Below, one piece after another: positions 26,118-32,959 of a stretch of 33,720 nt of DNA (within the stretch, counting starts at the first letter, position 1; the number at the start of each line of letters is the position of its first letter). Under the pieces are notes generated by a model. It was not told where the DNA came from, searched no databases, and saw only the letters and a list, made by a program, of their open reading frames with translations. The stretch is from a gamma proteobacterium endosymbiont of Lamellibrachia anaximandri (GTDB taxonomy: Bacteria > Pseudomonadota > Gammaproteobacteria > Chromatiales > Chromatiaceae). The stretch covers positions 1 to 33,720 of the forward strand of contig JAESPD010000040.1 in the NCBI GenBank assembly GCA_016756855.1, in the 5' to 3' direction. Both the position numbers and the translations under genes were made by a program.

Positions 26118-28141
26118 CTGAATCTCCGCCTCAGGGTGAACATCAGCCTGTCCTCGATGGACTCGGTTGTACTGCCGGCCGGCTGCGCATAGGTCGAGGT
26201 TGTTCGGCGGTCGTGGTGATAGTTGAAGCTTAGATCGAGTTCCCGGTACCGCCAGTTTCCTCTGACGCCGGCTGTGATGAATTCGTCATCCCGACGGCCA
26301 CCGTTTATGGTATCCCCCGTGTCGTGCCGCTTCCAGGCACCCAGTATGGGATGGATTGACAGTCTCGCATAGGGTCGCCAATTGGCCGATAGCTCTATGC
26401 GGTACAGGTCGGTATCCAGAGATTCCTGCTCGGTGAAAGACTGAGTGGCGTTCAGGTTCCACTGAATTCCCCTGGAACTTGTGTTACCGCCTGTAGTCCA
26501 GGATAGCACTTGGCGAGAGGTGTAAGTCGTGGATTCGAATCCTCCGGCCAGAGTGAAGCGTCGCGCGGCCCCCACGAGGGTGTCGATGGTTGCCAGTTCC
26601 GCACGAAATTCGATGTCGGTAATGGTGTTGCGGGTATCGTTGAGGAAGCTCTCACCGGCACCGGACATGAGTTTGTCATCCGAAATGTTGTCGGAGTGGG
26701 AAAAGCGCATCCAGCCCAGGTCGATGCCCAGATTGTAGTTGGTGCGGATAGTGGAAAACATCTGTGATGGTAGCGGCTGCGCCTGGTAACTCACCAGGAG
26801 GGTGTCGCCGGTGTCGATTCGTCCGCCGGGAATGGCCTGCAGCTGGGTCAGGTCCCCTGCAAGAGGGATTACCGTGTAATCGGAACCCTCCGTGTATACC
26901 AGTGTGCCGGTTTCGTCGGTAACAATGATGGTGCTTGTCAGAATGAAGCGCTGGTTAAGGATTACCGAGCCGGTCAGAGGTACAACGTGGCTCTCATCGA
27001 TGACCTCCACCACTCCCTGATTGGAAACCCGGTCGGTCTCCTGGTAGGAACCTCCCAGGCCTGCCGTGACATTGGCACCGAACAGATCCTGCTTATTGTA
27101 TTTACCATCCAGTCCGATTAGCCATTTGTCTTCGTCTATGTTGTCTGAGTTGCGGGAAGTTATGTTTGTATGGGCCTTCGTATTCAGGTTTGTATATAGC
27201 TGATGATTCAATTCGAAGATGCCGCGGTGTTCTACATTTTTTATGTTCTGCTTGATTGAATGATAATGATAGGAAGTGCGGCTATAAAGATTCGACGTAT
27301 GCTGTATACGCGCGAACTCATCGAATGTCAGGCGTTTGTTGGCGTTAAAGCCGGTGCGGTCGTAATAGTCGAAACGTGATCGAAGGTGACTGTTGTTTCC
27401 CCAGGGCAGGTGGTGGGAGATGTTAGCCTCATCGATTTCGTAGTCTTGATCACGATTGGTCAGGTCGTCCAGGGACTTGTGCTCCAGACGCAAGTCCATC
27501 TTGCTGCTTCGCCCTTTGATGATCCACCTCTTCAGTGTTTCATCACGCTCAGACACGGCGCTGTTCAGGCTGGATCGAAATTCCTCTTCGAGTGATCTCT
27601 CCTCGTAAGTGAGATTTGTGGGAAATGCAAGGTTTTTCCAGTTAACAGTCGCGCGCTTGGTGTCGATCACGTTATCGATTCGGCTACCCAGGGAACCTGT
27701 GTTGAAATTTGTGCTCCGCTGTGCGGACAAGTCGAAGCCAACCGGCCCCGGCGTCTCTCGGAACAGATTCAGCTGGAGTAGGTAATTGAGGAGTTCGCCA
27801 CTGTTTTCTCGATTCGTGTCGCTGGATTCGAAATCGCCCCATGTGTACATGGGTTCGATGTCCAGATGAAACAATGCGATTCCGGGATCCAGAACATAGC
27901 CATTCTGTTCGATACGCACACCGGCTCTCCACTCGGTCTCCCGTGAACTGCCGCTTTTACGTCTGTTGGTGCCGTCGAAATCGACAACTGCCTCGAATTC
28001 AGTGGGATAGAGGGTTACTTCGTCCCAGGACAGGGCCTTGCTATTCGTGGTCCACAGCGTGATCATTGCGAAGACCAACCAGGAATAACCCGGACACTTC
28101 ATGATTCTTGGCATGGTCTCGGCCAGAACCATGTTGATCAT
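26114..28141 (-). CDS. Outer-membrane beta-barrel of a porin-cytochrome conduit
   Basis: 675 residues. ATG 28141 overlaps the stop of the c7-type cytochrome as ATGA. An N-terminal signal runs about 14-37 (GYSWLVFAMITLWTTNSKA). The remainder is almost all alternating amphipathic strands with Thr/Asn/Arg/Asp-rich turns, ending in RRRFR. At about residues 390-457 there is an inserted domain with the pattern LVYTEGSDYTVI, then GGRIDTGDTLLVSYQ, which is seen in barrels of cytochrome conduits. There is no CXXCH. Size and context match MtrB/PioB/OmbB-like barrels that sheath cytochromes across the outer membrane, although I see no direct MtrB signature such as an N-terminal CXXC. It is flanked by triheme cytochromes upstream and a propeller plus dodecaheme downstream. 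Confidence 0.8.
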   Translation of the reverse strand: MINMVLAETMPRIMKCPGYSWLVFAMITLWTTNSKALSWDEVTLYPTEFEAVVDFDGTNRRKSGSSRETEWRAGVRIEQNGYVLDPGIALFHLDIEPMYTWGDFESSDTNRENSGELLNYLLQLNLFRETPGPVGFDLSAQRSTNFNTGSLGSRIDNVIDTKRATVNWKNLAFPTNLTYEERSLEEEFRSSLNSAVSERDETLKRWIIKGRSSKMDLRLEHKSLDDLTNRDQDYEIDEANISHHLPWGNNSHLRSRFDYYDRTGFNANKRLTFDEFARIQHTSNLYSRTSYHYHSIKQNIKNVEHRGIFELNHQLYTNLNTKAHTNITSRNSDNIDEDKWLIGLDGKYNKQDLFGANVTAGLGGSYQETDRVSNQGVVEVIDESHVVPLTGSVILNQRFILTSTIIVTDETGTLVYTEGSDYTVIPLAGDLTQLQAIPGGRIDTGDTLLVSYQAQPLPSQMFSTIRTNYNLGIDLGWMRFSHSDNISDDKLMSGAGESFLNDTRNTITDIEFRAELATIDTLVGAARRFTLAGGFESTTYTSRQVLSWTTGGNTSSRGIQWNLNATQSFTEQESLDTDLYRIELSANWRPYARLSIHPILGAWKRHDTGDTINGGRRDDEFITAGVRGNWRYRELDLSFNYHHDRRTTSTYAQPAGSTTESIEDRLMFTLRRRFR

Positions 28142-28476
28142 TTCCCGTCATTGATATGACAGCGGTTACAGTTCTCGAAACCATCGTCAAAGGCCTGTTT
28201 GCCGTTATGGCAGACGGCGCAAACTTTTCCTTCCTTCATCAGGTCCTTGTTGATGGGGGTGGTGCCGGTTTTCATCTCGAACAGCTTGTTATGGCATGCG
28301 TCACAACGGTAATTGATCCGGTGTATCCAGTGCGGAAAGATGGAGGGTGGAAATGTCTTTAGCTCCTCAGCATCCCCCCCCTTGCGTTCATACTGGATAT
28401 CACCGGGAGCAGCTCCCAACGTTGTGTTAATTGCCAGCAGTAGCAAACTGGCCGAAATAAGATTACATGTACGCAT
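28138..28476 (-). CDS. c7-type triheme periplasmic cytochrome
   Basis: 112 residues. GTAGGTG lies directly upstream of ATG 28476. The signal peptide is about 1-21. It follows the c7-type triheme pattern: IFPHWIHRINYRCDACH (first heme, 58-62), then VCAVCHNGKQAF (86-90), then NCNRCH (103-107), with His before each for bis-His ligation. The same domain type is found in Geobacter periplasmic PpcA relatives and in 'nanowire' multiheme proteins. It is probably a soluble periplasmic electron shuttle to the barrel, whose gene overlaps its stop. Confidence 0.9.
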   Translation of the reverse strand: MRTCNLISASLLLLAINTTLGAAPGDIQYERKGGDAEELKTFPPSIFPHWIHRINYRCDACHNKLFEMKTGTTPINKDLMKEGKVCAVCHNGKQAFDDGFENCNRCHINDGK

Positions 28477-28530
28477 ACACCTACCTTTACGATATGTATC
28501 GGCATGCCGTTATACCAAACGGCAAAAGTA

Positions 28531-29190
28531 TTATTTCTTCTTCTTTTTCTTCCTGTTCAGATGGCAGCGTTTGCACGCTTTCAGGGAAAAAGCAACTTTC
28601 TTCTTGCCATGACAGGCGCCGCAGGATGCACCTTTCTTCATCTCCTTCATCGTGGCTGGATTTCTTTTATAGGGATAGAGAGAAGTGTTGTGACAGTTCC
28701 TGCAACCCAGCCACTCGGTATGGGCAGAGTGCGGGAAATAGGCATAGTTCTTAGGCTTTTTAGCCTTGATGATAAAGTCCCACTGGAAAGCGGAGGCCCA
28801 CTCTGCCCGGGGATCGTCCCCGACGCGTGGCCGTATCAGGCCCTGTTCCAGTGCGGCGGACCAGTCGATGCCCTTCTTGTAATCCTTTGGCAGCATCTCC
28901 TGTGCCTTTTTCCACTCCATGACTGACTCGATTTCCGGTCGCGGCAGATTATCAGCAGATCTACCGAAAGACATGCCCTCAATGCCAGTCAGCTGGTTTT
29001 TCTGTTTATTCCGGGCCTGCAATGCAGCCAGCGCAGCTTCCTCTTTTTGCTTTTTCTCAGCCAGCTCCTCGGGCGTGGGTGGCTGGATATCAAAAAATAA
29101 CTGCCGGGTTTGAGTGCTGCAAGAGGAGATGAGCAGTACACTGGTAAGAACCAGGGCAATTTGCATTGCCCTGGTTCCATATTTCAACAT
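28531..29190 (-). CDS. Triheme c-type cytochrome lipoprotein with poly-Lys tail
   Basis: About 219 residues from ATG 29190 (GAGCGG upstream); ATGs at 29208 and 29148 are alternatives. The lipobox is LLISSC (Cys near 24 from this start). A charged helix (EELAEKKQKEEAALAALQAR) follows, then a linker with the motif PKDYKKGIDWSAALEQGLIRPR. The C-terminal heme module is a c7-like triheme: YFPHSAHTEWLGCRNCH, CGACH and CKRCH. The protein ends with six or more lysines directly after the last heme. It is probably anchored in the outer membrane facing the periplasm, where it could pass electrons to the barrel. It lies between the tetraheme and c7 genes of the operon. Confidence 0.85.
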   Translation of the reverse strand: MLKYGTRAMQIALVLTSVLLISSCSTQTRQLFFDIQPPTPEELAEKKQKEEAALAALQARNKQKNQLTGIEGMSFGRSADNLPRPEIESVMEWKKAQEMLPKDYKKGIDWSAALEQGLIRPRVGDDPRAEWASAFQWDFIIKAKKPKNYAYFPHSAHTEWLGCRNCHNTSLYPYKRNPATMKEMKKGASCGACHGKKKVAFSLKACKRCHLNRKKKKKK

Positions 29191-29230
29191 ATCCGCTCTA
29201 GTATGCATGCGGTGAGGTTAACTTGAACGG

Positions 29231-29839
29231 TTACTTGATGTGGCAGGCAGTGCACATAGCACTGGCTGTATTGCTTATGCGCAGGAATTTACCGATTGCC
29301 GGATCATGTACATTGTGGCAGGTTCCGCATTCGACCTGATCCCCGGCAGCGCCAAACAATGGCAGTCCGGCAGCAACTACGGTAACAGCAGGCTCGAAAG
29401 CCGGATCCAAACCAACGTTGTAACCAAAGGAGATCGGATGATCATTTCGCAGGTCGGTTCCGAGTCCGCCCACAGTGTTTGCGTTGGCGACAAAATCGGC
29501 AGGTGGATTGAGTAATTGATCTACGGAAAGGCTCCCATCATGACAGCTTAGACATGCCAGTGAGACGCCTGCCGGCTGGGAGCCCGCGCCAGGACTCATA
29601 TCGAACGTGGGGCTGTCGTACATTTGGAAAGTTGAGGTCGTGTCAACACGGTTCCACAACGGAGTTGTTAAATTCGTAGTGCTTGCGTTGTGAGGCGTGT
29701 GGCAGAACACACAAACGGATGCTGAAACACCTGTACCAGTCAAGTCATGACTTGAGCCGACAATGCTGGCCCCAACTGCCATGCCTGACAGGACTAAGGA
29801 GACAAGTAGAAAACTTAAGGCCGCCAACTTCTTTTTCAT
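29231..29839 (-). CDS. Tetraheme OmcE/OmcS-like secreted cytochrome, candidate filament subunit
   Basis: 202 residues, with AGGGAG upstream of ATG 29839. A clear signal peptide ends near VGA. Heme motifs are CVFCH (43-47), CLSCH (96-100), CGTCH (171-175) and CTACH (196-200). The order CVFCHTPHNA, LWNR, LACLSCHDGSLSVDQLLNP, DHPISF, CGTCHNVHDP, FLR, then CTACH next to the C-terminus matches the plan of the small extracellular cytochromes around OmcE and OmcS. In Geobacter, OmcE (four hemes) and OmcS (six hemes) polymerise into filaments. I infer that it is extracellular. Polymerisation is a hypothesis. Confidence 0.85.
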   Translation of the reverse strand: MKKKLAALSFLLVSLVLSGMAVGASIVGSSHDLTGTGVSASVCVFCHTPHNASTTNLTTPLWNRVDTTSTFQMYDSPTFDMSPGAGSQPAGVSLACLSCHDGSLSVDQLLNPPADFVANANTVGGLGTDLRNDHPISFGYNVGLDPAFEPAVTVVAAGLPLFGAAGDQVECGTCHNVHDPAIGKFLRISNTASAMCTACHIK

Positions 29840-30060
29840 GGTAAAAACTCCCTATACGATTGAATATGGAGCACCTATGCTTTTTTATTAACTTCAAGCT
29901 TACTTCTAGCTGCTTTGTGTCTGTTGCTGTTTTTAATGCGTTTTCTGACGGCGTCCGGTTGCGTCTTTGTTATCTGCTGATTGGGAATATAGTCCCACCG
30001 GCGCAATGGAAATATTATGATAGTCAATGACAATCATCAATGGGGGTATTACCCTATCTT
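29840..30060 (-). promoter_or_regulatory. Intergenic spacer with possible promoter and regulator site
   Basis: This gap separates the propeller lipoprotein from the tetraheme cytochrome and is the only large gap inside the operon. On the minus strand it holds TGATGATTGTCATTGACTATCA (30018-30039), a partial match to a Fur-type inverted repeat. It also holds a GGGA/TCCC mini-hairpin with TATATT and a GACG/CGTC stem. A second promoter for the cytochrome genes is plausible, but no clear -35/-10 pair is seen. Confidence 0.3.
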
Positions 30061-31182
30061 TTATGGATCATTGGAAATTTTCGATAGTGGTGGTGGGGGT
30101 GTGTCTGATTCTTCGATGTATTCGAACATCTGTATCCGCATGTTGAACTGATCGGCGATAAAAATCCGGTTGTTCTGATCCACGTGGGCGCCCGCCGGTA
30201 GATAAAACCCTCCCGGGCCGGTACCTGTCTGGCCAACGACCAGCAGCAGCTGCCCCTCCCGGTTAAAGACCTGAAAATTATTAAATGCGGCATCGACCGC
30301 GTAAATGTGTCCTTCGCTGTCCACCCCTATCCCTTTCAGGCGGCTAAAATCGCCTCTACCGTCGCCAATCTTGCCAAAAGTGCTGATATGGGTGCCGTCC
30401 GCTGCAAATATTTGAACGCGAAAGTTCAAGGTGTCGGCTACATAAAGGCGGCCTTCCCCATCTATCGCTATGTTGGTCGGGGAGTTTAAGTTGCCGGTTT
30501 CGCTACCGTGCTGGCCGATGGTGAAATCCACATTTCCTTCACGGTCGAATACGATGATCTGATGTTTCTTGGAGTCCGCCACGTAAAGGCGCTGGGTTCT
30601 TTCATTGAAAACCATGCCAACCGGCGTAATCAGGGTATCTTGCCCACCCATTGCATTGAGGTAGTTGCCTTCGTGGTCGAAAACCACCACTCGATGGTCA
30701 ATGACATCACTGACGTACACATTGCCCTGAGCGTCGGATGTTACACCTAACGGTTTGCGCAGCGCTCCCGGTCCACTGGCACCCCAGAAGGAGAGGTCCT
30801 TCTTCTCGATATCAAACACCACCAGGCCAGCGATGCCGGAATCGGCGACGAAGACCCGTCCCTTTGAATCACTGTGTACACCGTAAGGTTTAATCAGGGT
30901 GCGGTGCTCCCCGTCCTTTTTACCGAGCAGCTTGTCACGCAGGTTTTGCTGTGGCTTGCCGGCCACGTCTTCGAGGGATTTCAGGCTGCCGAGATAGCGG
31001 ACGCGAGGTTGTTGCGGGGGCGCGGGCCACACAAATTGTCCAGGTGATGCTACCTTGGCTTCCGGGGTTGGCGCGTGGGTGGCACACCCGGAAACCAGCA
31101 GCATACCACTAACAACAACTGCCAATAGAAAACCAGACTGCAACATGGGTTTCAAAGAATATTTTGTCAACTCACGATTCAC
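30061..31182 (-). CDS. 6-bladed beta-propeller (NHL repeat) lipoprotein 1
   Basis: About 373 residues from GTG 31182, which has GGAG seven bases upstream; a GTG/ATG pair at 31209 would extend it. The lipobox is LLVSGC. The mature part begins with FVWPAPPQQPRVRYLGSLKS, the same opening as the second propeller lipoprotein, and then six NHL blades (GRVFVADSGIAGLVVFD, NVYVSDVIDHRVVVFD, RLYVADSKKHQIIVFD, and others). It ends in a Pro-rich tail (DTPPPPLSKIS). It is the first gene of the minus-strand run, and the two propellers bracket the cytochrome and porin genes. It is presumably at the outer membrane, and its binding partner is unknown. Confidence 0.87.
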   Translation of the reverse strand: MNRELTKYSLKPMLQSGFLLAVVVSGMLLVSGCATHAPTPEAKVASPGQFVWPAPPQQPRVRYLGSLKSLEDVAGKPQQNLRDKLLGKKDGEHRTLIKPYGVHSDSKGRVFVADSGIAGLVVFDIEKKDLSFWGASGPGALRKPLGVTSDAQGNVYVSDVIDHRVVVFDHEGNYLNAMGGQDTLITPVGMVFNERTQRLYVADSKKHQIIVFDREGNVDFTIGQHGSETGNLNSPTNIAIDGEGRLYVADTLNFRVQIFAADGTHISTFGKIGDGRGDFSRLKGIGVDSEGHIYAVDAAFNNFQVFNREGQLLLVVGQTGTGPGGFYLPAGAHVDQNNRIFIADQFNMRIQMFEYIEESDTPPPPLSKISNDP

Positions 31183-31261
31183 TTTTCTACTCCAAAGGTA
31201 GGGCATCACCCGGTACTTATGTATTTGGAATGCTTATCAAGTACGCTTAAATGTATGTTAG

Positions 31262-31312
31262 CCTAGCACGTATGCATCCGGTGCCTAGGGCAAGATTTAT
31301 CTTGCTTACCGG
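31262..31312. promoter_or_regulatory. Compound palindrome in the divergent promoter region
   Basis: GCAAGAT (31290-31296) and ATCTTGC (31299-31305) are perfect arms around two bases, framed by CCGGT (31278-31282) and ACCGG (31308-31312). A further pair, CCTAGCAC (31262-31269) and GTGCCTAGG (31281-31289), overlaps them. The site lies between the minus-strand electron-transfer operon and the divergent OB-fold gene. It could be an operator for both, or a folded leader RNA. Confidence 0.45.
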
Positions 31313-31480
31313 TAGATGGTATATTTCAGTGAGAAGAATAAGTATTTCTGGATGCGGGTAAATCTCTATAGGCTGGTGCGACGAGGTTGCTTGCTTGTTA
31401 GTCAGAATAGATCACGTCCAAATTTGTCAAGCGGCCATGCCGCGACTTTTCCTATAACGCAGGAACCAAGAGGCTTTCTC

Positions 31481-32203
31481 ATGAAATTCATACTATCGAT
31501 TTTAATGATTTGTATCCTGATGCATTCAACAATAAATGCAGCGGAAGCAGCAGGCTCGGGAACAGGTACCGTGGCCGAAATCATTGACGTGGGGAACTAC
31601 ACATACTTGCGCCTCGAAGAGCCGGGTATATGGATCGCAGCCAGCCGCTTGCCGGTGGCAGTGGGAGACAAGGTCAAGTTCAGTGGCGGTGCAGAGATGA
31701 GAAATTTTCATAGCAGAACCCTGGACAGGACGTTTGAGTCGATCTTCTTTGTGCAGACGGCCCACCGGGTGGGCCAGGATGTCGACAACATTCACCGTGC
31801 AGCGAAAGAAGCGGAAGGCCATGGAAGCGAAAAGATGGTGCTGAAAAAATCCGTTTCAGTTCAGACGCCCGCACCAGGGGAGATCCCACCGTTAGCTGAC
31901 GGCAAGACGATTGCCGATATCCTTGAAAGGTCTGTCCAGTTGAAAGATCAGTCGGTAAGCCTGCGCGCAAGAGTCATTAAGGTTAATCAGAACATCATGG
32001 GCAAGAATTGGATTACCCTGCAGGATGGTACCGGTACAAAACCGAACAACAAGTTGATTACAACCTCTTCGGAGTTGGTTTCACCCGGCGATCTGGTAGT
32101 TGCCAGCGGTGTGCTGAGGAATGACATCGATATCGGTTCGGGCTACACGTACAAGGTCATGCTCGAGAACACAACGTTCTTGCAAAGTAAAGTGGCCCCC
32201 TGA
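31481..32203 (+). CDS. Exported OB-fold protein divergent from the cytochrome operon
   Basis: 240 residues from ATG 31481, with AAGAGG upstream; an earlier in-frame start at 31316 would put the signal peptide inside the protein. The signal is MKFILSILMICILMHSTINA. Two OB-fold-like halves are visible: GTVAEIIDVGNYTYLRLE with GDKVKFSGGAEM, and a second, SVSLRARVIKVNQNIMGKNWITLQDGTG with LVVASGVLRNDIDIGSGYTYKVMLENTTF. The second half is the usual pattern of small periplasmic nucleic-acid-binding-type OB proteins. No cysteines or heme sites are present. It shares an upstream region with the electron-transfer operon, so co-regulation is possible, but its function is unknown. Confidence 0.85.
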   Translation: MKFILSILMICILMHSTINAAEAAGSGTGTVAEIIDVGNYTYLRLEEPGIWIAASRLPVAVGDKVKFSGGAEMRNFHSRTLDRTFESIFFVQTAHRVGQDVDNIHRAAKEAEGHGSEKMVLKKSVSVQTPAPGEIPPLADGKTIADILERSVQLKDQSVSLRARVIKVNQNIMGKNWITLQDGTGTKPNNKLITTSSELVSPGDLVVASGVLRNDIDIGSGYTYKVMLENTTFLQSKVAP

Positions 32204-32959
32204 TTTTGAATATGGTGACAATTGGGCTTTAGCCCGCCAGGGCGTGTGACAGATTAAGATCTAAGGAACCTCTGATTAATTGTCATTTCCATCCTTAGGT
32301 TCGTAAACGCTACATCCGTGTAGCACTACTCGAACGTAGTGAGAAATCTCATACCTCGAAACCTGTTAAGCACTCTGTAGTTTGAGATCTCTCCCTACGG
32401 TCGAGATGACAATGACACAATTAATAAGAGCCTCCCTAAGCCAATGCAAACAAGACCCCATTCGTCGGCCACGACGCTGAGTCTCCATCCAGGTTGATGG
32501 TGTCCAGCTTCGCCTGCTCCATGGCTTTGCCAACCAGCAGAATCTCAATAAAGAAGCCTTTCAACTTTTGGAGTCGGTAAATCCGGCAGTCTGCTGGGCG
32601 TCTATACAGAATAGACTGAACTTACTGAACCCCCCCAGCATCTCTTCTCTAGGTTTATATCTTCCCAAAGATAAGAAGTACCTTCCCTTCGTTCTCTGAA
32701 ATCGTTCAATAGAAACTCTATCAAGGCCTGGAAAAATGAATCTTTTTCCCTGGCTGCACGGTTTTATTTCCTAGAAAGCGATGACATAAGTCTATTTTTT
32801 TACCAATTTTTGGGAAAAATCATGAACTTAATGTCACTTCTTCGGGAGGCAAAAAAAATGTGTGCGCCAATGCCGGGAGAAGTGTGAACTGGCGACTGAA
32901 GATGTCCTGTTATGGCACCGATATTCTGGGTAACGGAAATATAATCAGCAGGTGCAGCT
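32204..32959. other. Intergenic region with MITE-like element, otherwise no gene
   Basis: Just after the OB-fold gene lies GGGCTTTAGCCC (32224-32235), a short hairpin. A MITE-like element fills 32261-32440. On the minus strand 32441-32590 a frame reads KGFFIEILLVGKAMEQAKLD, then TINLDGDSASWPTNGVLFALA-stop, which may be a gene remnant of unknown origin. From 32590 to 32959 the sequence is AT-rich with no visible feature until the ribosome binding site AGGTG at 32950-32954. Confidence 0.5.
32261..32440. mobile_element. MITE-like element with terminal and internal inverted repeats
   Basis: The left end CTAAGGAACCTCTGATTAAT continuing TGTCATT (32261-32287) is mirrored by AATGACACAATTAATAAGAG continuing CCTCCCTAAG (32411-32440) with few differences. 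Inside, CTCGAACGTAGTGAGAAATC... (32329-32351) mirrors ...CCTACGGTCGAG (32383-32405). About 180 bp, with no coding frame. No convincing target-site duplication is seen. It looks like a dispersed non-autonomous repeat, and copies elsewhere in the genome are expected. Confidence 0.65.

Noticed and set aside
28313-28926. Plus-strand open frames opposite the triheme cytochromes
   Set aside because: They are antisense to two clear heme proteins with CXXCH motifs and have no ribosome binding sites or domains.
32366-32548. Short minus-strand gene ending in the MITE-like repeat
   Set aside because: Its C-terminal half is encoded by the repeat and its sequence is Arg/Trp-rich without pattern; a different frame nearby (KGFFIEILLVGK) looks more protein-like but lacks a clear start.
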